This document shows positions 1-8,333 of a stretch of 64,000 bases of DNA, one piece after another; the first letter of the stretch is position 1; every line of letters starts with the position of its first letter. The notes beneath the pieces are model-generated. The model did not search any database. It was given only the letters and a program-made list of their open reading frames with translations, and was not told where the DNA came from. The stretch spans positions 31,222 to 95,221 of the forward strand of contig NZ_ACLQ01000031.1 of the NCBI RefSeq assembly GCF_000174755.1, read 5' to 3'. The position numbers and the translations under genes were made by a program. The stretch comes from Capnocytophaga gingivalis ATCC 33624. GTDB taxonomy: Bacteria; Bacteroidota; Bacteroidia; Flavobacteriales; Flavobacteriaceae.

Positions 1-3000
1 AACCCCATTTCATTAAAAATCATTACCTCCATAGGCGTAGGTATATCATACCCCTCTACCTTGAAATAGTTCTGTGAATTGTCCTGAGTAGAAACAGCGT
101 TATATATGGCAATCTCCCTCGTTTCTTCTATAGAATCAGGTGTTGGTTCTGGCTTAGGTGCTGGTATTGGATCAGGCTTGGGAACTGGCTTAGGCTCAGG
201 TGCTGGTTTTGGGTCTGGCTTAGGAATAGGCATTGGCTTGGGTTCAGGTGCTGGCTTTGGTTCAGGTGCTGGCTTTGGCTTGGGAGCAGGTACAGGTTCT
301 TCTTTTTTGGGAAGAAGAGTAATTGTCTGAGTATGTGTCACCTGATTCCCACAATCGTCCTGAGCAACCCACTGATAGACTATTTTTTGCTCACTCTTCT
401 GTTGTGTAGGCATCACCTGAAAGGTTCCTTTGCAATCATCCTGAGCTGTAAGGACTTCCCCCTGAGGAATAGCAGCACCTTGTTCTATTGTTTTGTCCTG
501 TGGCAGTCCTCCGACAAAAACAGGAGGAAGAGCATCTTTCTTAGTGATATATTGTTCAAAGGTAAGCCTATTCTGACACTGATCTACAAAGGTATAAGTA
601 CGCTTTAGGGTATATAACTCTGGGCAATGCTTTTGTATCATCTGCTCAGAAAGAGAAAAAGTTATCTTATCACAACCTCCTTGAGTCTCTATAGAAGCTG
701 GTGGCGGAAGAGTTTCTTTGCAGCTTAGAGTCACGTATTGTGGAGGAAGCGTTGTTGCAACAAAAGTCAAGGGTTCCTTATTAGAAGTAGGCTCTTGAGG
801 AGTAGAGGTAGGAAACCCTATCTTGTTCTCCCCTATTCGTATGAGCTGAATATGCTCTATTGTATGCCCGCAACTATCCTTAGCGGTAAAAATACGTTCT
901 ATAGCCACATCTGGGGCATAGGATACCTCATTGCGGCGATCTTGATAGCTTACTTGAGGGGTAGAACACCCTCCCACCGCAGTGGGCAATTCCGCAGGAG
1001 GTATAGCAACCTCTTCCTTTACTGAAATATCCTGTGGAAGAGAAGCTGGAACAAACTGCAAAGGCTCTGGAGCCTGCTGATCTTTCTCTATCATAAAGCC
1101 ACCCTGCTTATAGGGAGAACGTGTGGTAAGTGCATAGGCCAAGCCGTCAATAACCTCAACCTTGATAATCCCCTTCCCCTTGAGCTTGCCAAAATGACCA
1201 CGAGTAGTACCTATGGCTACATTGGGAAGGGTTACCTCACAATGTCCATTATTAGGAGCTTCTTCTACCAGTACATACTTATAGCTCTTTCCTGAATCGT
1301 CAGAAAGAAGAATACGCACCTTGCTCTCTGGAGAAAAAATCTGTTCATCTACCTGCCAATGAAGCGCAAGACGTTCACCTGCACGATAGGTTCTATTGTG
1401 TGTATAAGAACCATTATCAAAATTTTGTATCTCAAATGGTTTCCCCTTCTTGATTTTTACTTTTGTTTCTACTACATCATACTTAGGGACATGATAAGGA
1501 TTCGCAGGATTGTGATCGGCAACTCCTATCCAAAAAGTAAAAGTTCCTGGACGATAGGAAATAGTCCCCTTGGCAGGAGCAAAAGTATTATGTTCAGCTT
1601 CTACCCATTCCTCTTGGAAACGGATATGAGGTGTAGCAGTTCCCTTATAAGTAAGGAACTGTGCATTGGAGCGTGATGAATGAAAACGTCTGTCAGCAGG
1701 ATGCGCCATATAGGTTAGTGCGTCCCCCTCTGGATCTCTACCTGTAAGATAAAACTGAAAATAAGTATTCTCAGGGATTAGATATTCTCTCTTAAGGCGC
1801 GCCTGCTCCAGTATAGGTGGTTTATTCTCGCTTTTGACACCATAGACCAAATTGTTTCCTGTATCCTTTACACGTTTTCCCGCTTCTTGAGTACGTGCCT
1901 GATCGGTATAATAAGCCATAGAATTGCCCAAAAAAGCGCGGATAATCTGTACACTGATTAAGGAAAAGAAATCACGAGCATACTCATGTCCATAGCTCAT
2001 AATAGACTGTCCTCTATCTGTTTCTGTTTTTTCTGAATATTCTCCTCCATTAGAGAGAGTATGATCCGCACCGAACATATGGCCAATCTCATGTGCTATA
2101 GTCGAAGGCCCCTTGGGGCGTGCTGCTCCATTGGCTTTCTGATGTGTCTGGTAGGCAGCATATACTGCAGCTAAGCCATTGTAATTTTGTCTGAAATCGG
2201 TAATAATTACTGCCAAATCATAGTCCTTGCTATCATAATGCTTATTGAGGGTGATGGTACCCATATCTACCACCTCATTTCCACTAATAAGGGAAGGGAA
2301 AAGAGCACTTTGTGGAGTCGTGAAAATAAGCCTATCATCATCTATCACCTCGAAATGTACTCCTATATCATTGCCATAGAGTTCGTTAAGAAAAGTTTCT
2401 GTAGCATACCAGAAAGCCCTAATTTTGTTCTTATCCTTATTGAAAGGAGTTTTCATGATATAGTAACTATAGTCCACCGGCAAGGCAAGGCGATAGAGTC
2501 GCCATACTCCATCGGTATGAATAAGGCTCTTAGGATAGAGAGAGTTGTAGATGGTAGGTTGTGTGATAGGAGGATCGTTTTCGTCCTTATCTGCTTGAGG
2601 AAACATATTACGAAAGCCTATTCCTTGAGGTATAGTCTTTTTTGGGGCTTCTTTTCCCTGTGAGGGGGTTGTTCCACAGCGAGCATTTTTCTGTAGAATG
2701 ACTTCCAATTTTCCTTTAGGAGAAGTCATAAGCTGATAAGATTTCCCTTTGTAGAGAATTTCTCCATAAAGCAATCCCTCAGCCAAAGAGAGTGTCCCTA
2801 CAAAAGTTTCTTGGTGATAGCCTACAAAAGTACGATACCCTTTGGCATTGAAGGCTCCTTTTCGCTCTTGCCAGCGAATCAGTAAGGGTTTTTTCACAGC
2901 GGGGAGCTGAGGAGACCACTTAGGAGTTGTTTGTTCAAATAGAGCATATATCGTCTGTACATCTTCTTGTGCTTGAACCACTTGTACACTCAGCCACAAA

Positions 3001-3026
3001 AAGAGACAACGAAAAAAAGTTTTCAT
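1..3026 (-). CDS. Secreted reprolysin-like metalloprotease with T9SS type-B sorting domain (3' end outside window)
   Basis: This is an open frame of 1008 codons from the ATG at 3026 to the window edge. It has no stop in the window, so it is easy to miss. It starts with a signal peptide (MKTFFRCLFLWLSVQVVQAQ). The zinc site HEIGHMFGADH lies at about residues 312-322 and fits the HExxHxxGxxH signature of metzincins (M12B/reprolysin-like or similar). A downstream MSYGH resembles a Met-turn. After the catalytic part come Ig/HYR-like segments with Cys pairs (DSCGH, DDCGN), then a Pro-rich PKPAPEPKP linker. The final visible residues (YFKVEGYDIPTPMEVMIFNE) look like the start of a gliding-associated type-B C-terminal domain. 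It is probably exported by T9SS and acts on extracellular protein; the substrate is unknown. A TATTTTTG box lies 24 bases upstream of the start. Confidence 0.85.
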   Translation of the reverse strand, partial: MKTFFRCLFLWLSVQVVQAQEDVQTIYALFEQTTPKWSPQLPAVKKPLLIRWQERKGAFNAKGYRTFVGYHQETFVGTLSLAEGLLYGEILYKGKSYQLMTSPKGKLEVILQKNARCGTTPSQGKEAPKKTIPQGIGFRNMFPQADKDENDPPITQPTIYNSLYPKSLIHTDGVWRLYRLALPVDYSYYIMKTPFNKDKNKIRAFWYATETFLNELYGNDIGVHFEVIDDDRLIFTTPQSALFPSLISGNEVVDMGTITLNKHYDSKDYDLAVIITDFRQNYNGLAAVYAAYQTHQKANGAARPKGPSTIAHEIGHMFGADHTLSNGGEYSEKTETDRGQSIMSYGHEYARDFFSLISVQIIRAFLGNSMAYYTDQARTQEAGKRVKDTGNNLVYGVKSENKPPILEQARLKREYLIPENTYFQFYLTGRDPEGDALTYMAHPADRRFHSSRSNAQFLTYKGTATPHIRFQEEWVEAEHNTFAPAKGTISYRPGTFTFWIGVADHNPANPYHVPKYDVVETKVKIKKGKPFEIQNFDNGSYTHNRTYRAGERLALHWQVDEQIFSPESKVRILLSDDSGKSYKYVLVEEAPNNGHCEVTLPNVAIGTTRGHFGKLKGKGIIKVEVIDGLAYALTTRSPYKQGGFMIEKDQQAPEPLQFVPASLPQDISVKEEVAIPPAELPTAVGGCSTPQVSYQDRRNEVSYAPDVAIERIFTAKDSCGHTIEHIQLIRIGENKIGFPTSTPQEPTSNKEPLTFVATTLPPQYVTLSCKETLPPPASIETQGGCDKITFSLSEQMIQKHCPELYTLKRTYTFVDQCQNRLTFEQYITKKDALPPVFVGGLPQDKTIEQGAAIPQGEVLTAQDDCKGTFQVMPTQQKSEQKIVYQWVAQDDCGNQVTHTQTITLLPKKEEPVPAPKPKPAPEPKPAPEPKPMPIPKPDPKPAPEPKPVPKPDPIPAPKPEPTPDSIEETREIAIYNAVSTQDNSQNYFKVEGYDIPTPMEVMIFNEMG
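115..310 (-). repeat. Pro-Lys/Glu-Pro linker repeat within the metalloprotease gene
   Basis: The sequence is low complexity and in frame. It encodes alternating P-x-P with Lys, Glu, Ala, Met and Val (units such as PAPEPKP), between the last HYR-like domain and the sorting domain. The opposite strand gives a spurious Gly/Ser-rich frame here. Such linkers act as extended spacers between catalytic domains and the anchor, and they are prone to length change. Confidence 0.8.
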
Positions 3027-3049
3027 CGGATAACAAGATTACAGTAAGG

Positions 3050-3057
3050 CAAAAATA
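3050..3057 (-). promoter_or_regulatory. Bacteroidota -7 box (TATTTTTG) for the metalloprotease gene
   Basis: TATTTTTG fits the TAnnTTTG consensus and lies 24 bases upstream of the ATG at 3026. No clear TTTG -33 box is seen 19 bases further up. The rest of 3058-3311 is AT-rich with no convincing gene. Confidence 0.5.
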
Positions 3058-3311
3058 CGATTTCTTTCTTACTTTTTAAGATTTTTCTTGTTAATATAAA
3101 TGTTAATTTTAGACAATAAAAATGAGGGGGTAATACTAAACCATGCAATAAGCAAAATCACATGAATAAGTATGGGGGTAATAACACCCAATCAAGAGTT
3201 GAGAAAGAGACAACCTTTTAATTTTATAGAAAAACTACAAGCGAGTATTAGACTCTCTCAACGAAGAAGAGGCAACAATAAAGCAAAAAAATATTGACCA
3301 TTAAGCTTTGA

Positions 3312-5021
3312 TCATTGCTTATATACCAATGGTATCGAAAGAGTGCTTTCGTTTCCTACTTTATCTGCTACAGTGAGTTCAAAAAGGTAGTCTTCACCTT
3401 CAGTGAAATATTTATCAGAAAGGGTAAAGAAGAGCAGCCCTTCCTTATGTTCGTACTCCATAAGTACCCATTGTCCATTGATGGTGGCACGATATTTGCC
3501 TATCCCACTGAAATTGTCTTTGACACTGACCTTGAGCTTGTCAAGCTTGTTTATATTGTTCTTTACCTTGGAGAAGTTCAGCGGCTTTATAACTGGGGGT
3601 ATCTTATCGGTGGTAAGAACAAAGTTGCCTAAGGTCTTCACTCTGGCGGTGAGTATCTTATCCTTGCGATAAGAGCCCTGATAATACTTACCCTTACCCC
3701 TTACTGAGGCGATACATACATAAGGAAGTTCTGCCTCGGAATACTTATCCCCATTGAAAACCACAGTATATTGTTTCTTTAGAGGTTGAATAGGCGCTTT
3801 TACCGATAGGGTATCTCCTTTTTGCTGCACCTCTATATAAGTATCATGGAAGAAAGTATTTTCAGGGAAGAATACTGAAGCTCGATCGGTTTTGTACATA
3901 TTATCACGATTGGCTACCAAGAGGGTTCCTTTGCTAAGGGTTTCTTCAGCCTTAGGGGATAGCACTTCTTTTTTTCCTTCTATAGGAATGGTAATAGTGG
4001 ATTTGTTGTGTGCAAAATCTTCTACCTCGACAGTAATAATATAGAAAAGACCGTCCTGAATCTCTATAACACCGTTATTTTCAACTAAGGTATAGTTGGA
4101 TAGCTTATTGTAAGGTTCCTTGTAGAGAAGCTGTACTCGCGCCCCTGTCTTGACAAAAAGAGGAAAGTCTATCAGGGTATTGATATAGGTATCCTCCCCT
4201 GAGACAAGTTCGTCGAAAGTATATGAGAACTTAGGCGTCCCATTGACCGAGAGAGTTACCTTATACACCCCAAAGGTATTATAAGTGCCGGTCATCTTAT
4301 CTATTGCCTTGATACCTATCCCAATTTTCCCTTGAGCGGTAATCTTAGCTGTGTGGTAGTCATTCTTCTCTTTAGCCAAGTATAGTGCTTTCTTTTCTTG
4401 CCTGCCCTCTATGGCAGCTGCATCGTCCAAAGGATACGCCACTACTTGATTTATGATAGGAGAGAGATCATCTGGACAAGGATAGCCAAAGAGCAAGGGA
4501 TTATAGGCATTTTTGGTCTGTGTATCGCGAATTTCATAGTGTAAGTGAGGGGCAGCACTTCCGCCTGTATTGCCACTTACAGCGATCCAATCTCCTTTCT
4601 TCACAGGGAAATCAGTTGGTGTAAAGTCCCATTCCATTTCATATTTTTCGGCTTTGTACTGTTGCTCCTTAACAAACTTCTCTATCTCAGGAGCAAATTT
4701 TTGTAGGTGGGCATACACTGTAGTATAGCCATTAGGGTGATCTATATACATCACCTTGCCATAGCTATAGGTACTAACCTTAATACAAGAGATATAGCCA
4801 TCGGCAGTGGCGTATACATTCAGCCCCTGCTTCCCATCTGTTTTGATATCCATCCCCCCATGAAAGTGATTGGGACGTAGCTCACAGAAATTCCCCGCAT
4901 AAGAGAGGGGAATGTCCAAAGGGGAAGCAAAATAATCTGTAGGGTGTTCTCTATGGGTAGTCTGAGCCCAAAGAAAAGTTGCTGAAAAATATAATAAAAG
5001 GAAAGAGATTTTTTTTATCAT
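3312..5021 (-). CDS. M23 family (LytM-type) metallopeptidase
   Basis: A secreted protein of 569 residues. It has a signal peptide of about 20 residues (MIKKISFLLLYFSATFLWAQ) and a LytM/peptidase M23 domain at about 45-165. The zinc-site motifs are HGGMD (H54, D58) and HLHYEI (H159, H161). The rest (about 180-569) looks like beta-rich Ig-type domains. M23 enzymes cut peptide cross-links of cell-wall peptidoglycan or act as scaffolds for such hydrolases; the motif set here suggests an active enzyme. An in-frame TTG at 5039 would add six residues, but the TAATTTTG promoter box ends only five bases before it, so the ATG at 5021 is the better start. Confidence 0.88.
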   Translation of the reverse strand: MIKKISFLLLYFSATFLWAQTTHREHPTDYFASPLDIPLSYAGNFCELRPNHFHGGMDIKTDGKQGLNVYATADGYISCIKVSTYSYGKVMYIDHPNGYTTVYAHLQKFAPEIEKFVKEQQYKAEKYEMEWDFTPTDFPVKKGDWIAVSGNTGGSAAPHLHYEIRDTQTKNAYNPLLFGYPCPDDLSPIINQVVAYPLDDAAAIEGRQEKKALYLAKEKNDYHTAKITAQGKIGIGIKAIDKMTGTYNTFGVYKVTLSVNGTPKFSYTFDELVSGEDTYINTLIDFPLFVKTGARVQLLYKEPYNKLSNYTLVENNGVIEIQDGLFYIITVEVEDFAHNKSTITIPIEGKKEVLSPKAEETLSKGTLLVANRDNMYKTDRASVFFPENTFFHDTYIEVQQKGDTLSVKAPIQPLKKQYTVVFNGDKYSEAELPYVCIASVRGKGKYYQGSYRKDKILTARVKTLGNFVLTTDKIPPVIKPLNFSKVKNNINKLDKLKVSVKDNFSGIGKYRATINGQWVLMEYEHKEGLLFFTLSDKYFTEGEDYLFELTVADKVGNESTLSIPLVYKQ

Positions 5022-5043
5022 CTTATATAAAATAAACAAGCGG

Positions 5044-5051
5044 CAAAATTA
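5044..5051 (-). promoter_or_regulatory. -7 box (TAATTTTG) for the M23 peptidase gene
   Basis: TAATTTTG lies 22 bases upstream of the ATG at 5021. Its position rules out the upstream in-frame TTG as start. Confidence 0.5.
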
Positions 5052-5092
5052 CAGGTTTTTCTCTTACAAATCAAGAAGTTTTGATTGATTCT

Positions 5093-5389
5093 TTATCTTC
5101 TTCGTTTTACCTTGACAAGAATAGATAACAAAAAAGCACCTATATTGATAAAATCACTGATAAAAAGAGTATAAAGCCATAGCATTCCTCTGTAGAAATC
5201 ACCTTTGAAAAGTATATAGAACAGATACTGATAAAGGATATGGAGCGCAAAACCCATAGCCAAAGACATAGGAATAAAATAAGACATTGCTTTTTTGGAA
5301 AAGAAATATATCCCTATAAGGAAAGGGATTGAAAGCAATAAGGCCTTCATATAGAGAGAAATATTGTCTGTTAAGACCTGATAACTCAT
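5093..5389 (-). CDS. Small hypothetical membrane protein
   Basis: A protein of 98 residues with about three hydrophobic segments (around residues 14-30, 36-60 and 70-92) and a basic tail (VKVKRRR). I do not recognise a family. The ATG at 5389 is preferred over an in-frame GTG one codon earlier. A TACCTTTG box at 5405-5412 supports independent expression. It is transcribed away from fixH, and the intergenic space of about 130 bases holds promoters for both. Confidence 0.6.
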   Translation of the reverse strand: MSYQVLTDNISLYMKALLLSIPFLIGIYFFSKKAMSYFIPMSLAMGFALHILYQYLFYILFKGDFYRGMLWLYTLFISDFINIGAFLLSILVKVKRRR

Positions 5390-5404
5390 CACTCAAATTT
5401 TCTG

Positions 5405-5412
5405 CAAAGGTA
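5405..5412 (-). promoter_or_regulatory. -7 box (TACCTTTG) for the small membrane protein
   Basis: TACCTTTG lies 15 bases upstream of the ATG at 5389 and is divergent from the fixH box at 5490-5497. Confidence 0.4.
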
Positions 5413-5489
5413 CTAAATATTTCTCAGAACAAGAAAATCACTATCAAAAAAATCTATAGTAATAAGCCTTTTTATTTCATTTTTTGTAG

Positions 5490-5497
5490 TACTTTTG
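5490..5497 (+). promoter_or_regulatory. -7 box (TACTTTTG) for fixH
   Basis: TACTTTTG lies 21 bases upstream of the fixH ATG at 5519. It is probably the promoter for the fixH - SafE-like - C45 run. Confidence 0.5.
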
Positions 5498-5518
5498 CTC
5501 CAATAAAAATAGACCTAT

Positions 5519-5980
5519 ATGAAACTTAGTTGGGGCACAGGGATTCTCCTGGCCATCTTAGCCTTTGTAGGCTTTATCATGTATTTCTTCGTCATTACTT
5601 TAGTGGACAAGCAGTATGATCATGAATTGGTTACTGAGAACTATTATGCTCAGGAATTAGACTTTCAGAAGGACATTGATGCTCAGAAACAGACACTTGA
5701 TGCACACATGCAAGTGGAACTCTCCTACACCAAGGGTGCCAAAGAGGGGATTCGCTTTGACTTTCCTTCGGAGGTTGCAGGCAAGTCGGTGGTAGGAGTT
5801 ATCTCTTTCTATCGCCCTTCGGATAGCAAAAAAGACTTTACCTTGCCTATCACCTCCTTGGATAACTGCTCTCTAAAAGTCCCTGCCGACTTGCTCACTG
5901 AAGGGCGCTGGAATATCCGTGTGGAATATAGTTTTGAAGGAAAGAATTACCTAACCCTATTTGACAAAGTTAATTATTAG
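5519..5980 (+). CDS. fixH: FixH family protein
   Basis: A protein of 153 residues with one N-terminal membrane segment (about 5-28), then the family's DHELVTENYYAQEL region and a soluble beta-rich domain. FixH/CcoH proteins assist assembly of cbb3-type cytochrome oxidase. The next gene begins directly after the stop codon, so the two are translationally coupled. In most relatives fixH sits behind ccoNOP and ccoG, but no oxidase subunit or ccoG gene lies here. The family call rests on N-terminal resemblance and context. Confidence 0.8.
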   Translation: MKLSWGTGILLAILAFVGFIMYFFVITLVDKQYDHELVTENYYAQELDFQKDIDAQKQTLDAHMQVELSYTKGAKEGIRFDFPSEVAGKSVVGVISFYRPSDSKKDFTLPITSLDNCSLKVPADLLTEGRWNIRVEYSFEGKNYLTLFDKVNY

Positions 5981-6679
5981 ATGCTCGTCCTCGCTTTCAC
6001 TTTAGGACTATTTGGGAGTCTTCATTGTGTAGGTATGTGTGGCCCTATTGCCTTGCTGATTCCTCTGCAAAGACAGCGCAAGGGCTTTCGCTACCTCCAA
6101 TTAGGTGCTTATTTCATAGGTAAAACCCTTACCTATGCCCTTATGGGCTTGCTCTTTGGTCTTGTAGGAGAAGGAGTTTTTATCGCTGAGTACCAGCAGG
6201 AATTTTCTATTTTTGCAGGTCTTCTGATGATTCTTATGGGACTTTTCTCCCTATTGCACCTCCGTGTAAAAGGTCTTGGCAACCCACTGCTCAAGGGATT
6301 TTCTCTACTGAAAAATGCCTTAGGAAAGCAACTTTCAAAAAAAACCGTCACAAGCTCGCTCTCTATTGGTTTTCTCAATGGGTTTCTACCTTGTGGACTT
6401 GTCTATACTGCTCTATTTGGAGCGCTGGCTATGGGCAATTGGAGGGGAAGTATGACCTATATGGCCGTATTTGGAGTGGGCACCATTCCCCTGATGCTCT
6501 TACTCATCCTCTTAGGTGATTTCTTGCCTCTTGCTCTTAGAAGAAGGCTCAACCAATGGCTACCCTTAGTGGTAATTTTGGTAGGGATATTGTTCATTTT
6601 ACGCGGCTTAGGTCTAGGAATTCCATACCTCTCCCCTGCAGATACTCATCTGATACTCCACCCAAAGGCAGATTGCTAA
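5981..6679 (+). CDS. Sulfite exporter TauE/SafE family membrane protein (cytochrome oxidase assembly-type)
   Basis: A polytopic membrane protein of 232 residues. It opens with the LGLFGSLHCVGMCGP motif typical of the short TauE/SafE-like (UreH/DsbD-related) proteins that accompany cbb3 oxidase assembly genes. A second GFLNGFLPCGLVYTAL motif near residue 130 completes the pseudo-repeat. Both motifs carry Cys, in line with metal or thiol transfer. It starts on the base after the fixH stop. Copper or thiol handling for oxidase maturation is inferred from neighbourhood rather than shown by the sequence. Confidence 0.85.
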   Translation: MLVLAFTLGLFGSLHCVGMCGPIALLIPLQRQRKGFRYLQLGAYFIGKTLTYALMGLLFGLVGEGVFIAEYQQEFSIFAGLLMILMGLFSLLHLRVKGLGNPLLKGFSLLKNALGKQLSKKTVTSSLSIGFLNGFLPCGLVYTALFGALAMGNWRGSMTYMAVFGVGTIPLMLLLILLGDFLPLALRRRLNQWLPLVVILVGILFILRGLGLGIPYLSPADTHLILHPKADC

Positions 6680-6691
6680 TGCTTATTATTT

Positions 6692-8323
6692 ATGAAAAAC
6701 TTTTGCTTATTACTTCTGCTCTTGTTTACCTCCTGTGGTATCTTTCATAAGAAAATAAGTCCGCCAGAGACCTCTCTATACTCTTCACAGACACCTGTGG
6801 TGGAGAATCTTCACGATTCCTTGTATTCCTTTGGGGACAACTATCTTATCCGCAACAAACAAGGAATATGGGAGCTGTACCTCTCTGGCAACCCGCTACA
6901 ATTGGGACTCAATTCTGGCGCCCTGACCCAAAGACTCTACCACCGTCAGGACAGTCTTCTTTTTACCAAGCTCAAAGACTTTGTCCCCTCCGAGCGGAAA
7001 CAGCGCTTTCTGTACAAATTTCTCAAATGGTTCAATCGAGATATCGATAAGAATATCCTCCCCATCTATAGAGCAGAACTCTACGGACAATCCCGCTATG
7101 CCGATAGCCTCTTTGACTATATAGCTCCTAAGTATGAGCGCAGCCTATACCTGCACTCAGCCCATGACATAGGGCATGCCTTACAGGATCTGATGCTGGT
7201 AGGGTGCTCCTCCTTAGCCGCATGGGGCAAGCATACCGAAGGGGGGAAGCTCCTTATAGGGCGCAACTTTGACTTCTACCTCTCGGACGATTTCGCCACC
7301 GAGAAAATCGTTCGCTTTGTTCGTCCCACTCAGGGGTATCCCTTTATGTCTTATGCTTGGGGAGGGATGATTGGGGTCATGTCGGGCATGAACACCGAAG
7401 GGCTTACTGTAACGATTAATGCAGGTAAGTCCAATATTCCTCTGAAAGCACGCACCCCCATCTCTCTCCTGTGTAGAGAAATATTACAATTTGCCACCAC
7501 CACTGGAGAAGCTATCGCGATTGCAAAAAAAAGAAAAATATTTGTCTCCGAGGCAATTATGGTAGCAAGTGCCAAAGAACGCAAGGCTATCTTGATAGAA
7601 GTCTCCCCAAAGAAGTTTGGCGTATATGAGGTAGATAATGGTATACTACTATGTGCCAATCACTTTCAAAGCCCTACTTATGCCAAAGACAAAAAAAACC
7701 TCAAGCAAATAGCTCAAACACATACTGCCTATCGTTATGCAAAAATGCAGGAATTAGTAGCCGAAAATGAGCAACTTACTCCTGAAAAAATAGCCAATAT
7801 TCTTCGTAATACCGAAGGATTACAGGGAAAATCTTTAGGCTATGGAAACGAAAAAGCCCTTAACCAACTTCTGGCTCATCATAGTGTTATCTTCTCCCCA
7901 GAGGAACGTATCGCTTGGGTCTCTACAGCTCCCTATCAGTTAGGGGAGTTTGTCGCCTATGATCTGAAAGAAATTTTCAAAGGAGAAACATATGCTCCTC
8001 ATACAGTATATCCACAGACTAATGAGAATATTCCTGCGGATCCCTTTCTTTATACACAAGCCTATAAGGACTATGAAGCCTACAGACAACTCGAACAGCG
8101 ACTCAGCCAGCAATTGAGAGAGAAAACTACTATACAGATAAGTGATTACCTCTCCCTAACCTCTCTTAATCCCAATTATTGGAAAGGCTATTACCTACTT
8201 GGAGAGGCTTATTGGGCAAATGGACAATATGAAGAAGCCAAAGAACAATATAAAATAGCGCTGACGAAGGAGATTCCCTATGCTGTAGAAAAGGAACGTA
8301 TAGAAAAGAGACTTAAAGATTGA
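6692..8323 (+). CDS. C45-type Ntn-hydrolase lipoprotein with C-terminal TPR
   Basis: A protein of 543 residues. A lipobox (LLLLLFTSC, C15) is followed by a region resembling C45/acyl-CoA:6-aminopenicillanate acyltransferase-like hydrolases. CSSLAAWG has Cys172 as the likely N-terminal nucleophile after self-cleavage, and it is followed by GGKLLIGRNFDF, the conserved GRNFD element. NTEGLTVTINAG and the later ANHF match the fold. The last 60 or so residues resemble one or two TPR units (YLLGEAYWANGQYEEAKEQY). It probably hydrolyses amide bonds at the cell surface; the substrate is unknown. It begins 12 bases after the SafE-like gene and ends 10 bases before the convergent lipoprotein gene. Confidence 0.8.
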   Translation: MKNFCLLLLLLFTSCGIFHKKISPPETSLYSSQTPVVENLHDSLYSFGDNYLIRNKQGIWELYLSGNPLQLGLNSGALTQRLYHRQDSLLFTKLKDFVPSERKQRFLYKFLKWFNRDIDKNILPIYRAELYGQSRYADSLFDYIAPKYERSLYLHSAHDIGHALQDLMLVGCSSLAAWGKHTEGGKLLIGRNFDFYLSDDFATEKIVRFVRPTQGYPFMSYAWGGMIGVMSGMNTEGLTVTINAGKSNIPLKARTPISLLCREILQFATTTGEAIAIAKKRKIFVSEAIMVASAKERKAILIEVSPKKFGVYEVDNGILLCANHFQSPTYAKDKKNLKQIAQTHTAYRYAKMQELVAENEQLTPEKIANILRNTEGLQGKSLGYGNEKALNQLLAHHSVIFSPEERIAWVSTAPYQLGEFVAYDLKEIFKGETYAPHTVYPQTNENIPADPFLYTQAYKDYEAYRQLEQRLSQQLREKTTIQISDYLSLTSLNPNYWKGYYLLGEAYWANGQYEEAKEQYKIALTKEIPYAVEKERIEKRLKD

Positions 8324-8333
8324 ACCTTGGGGC

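Noticed and set aside
106..330. Gly/Ser-rich plus-strand ORF
   Set aside because: It is the antisense image of the Pro/Lys/Glu linker of the metalloprotease gene; no promoter or start context supports it.
2187..2663. 158-codon plus-strand ORF
   Set aside because: It lies fully antisense to the metalloprotease catalytic region and has shadow-like composition.
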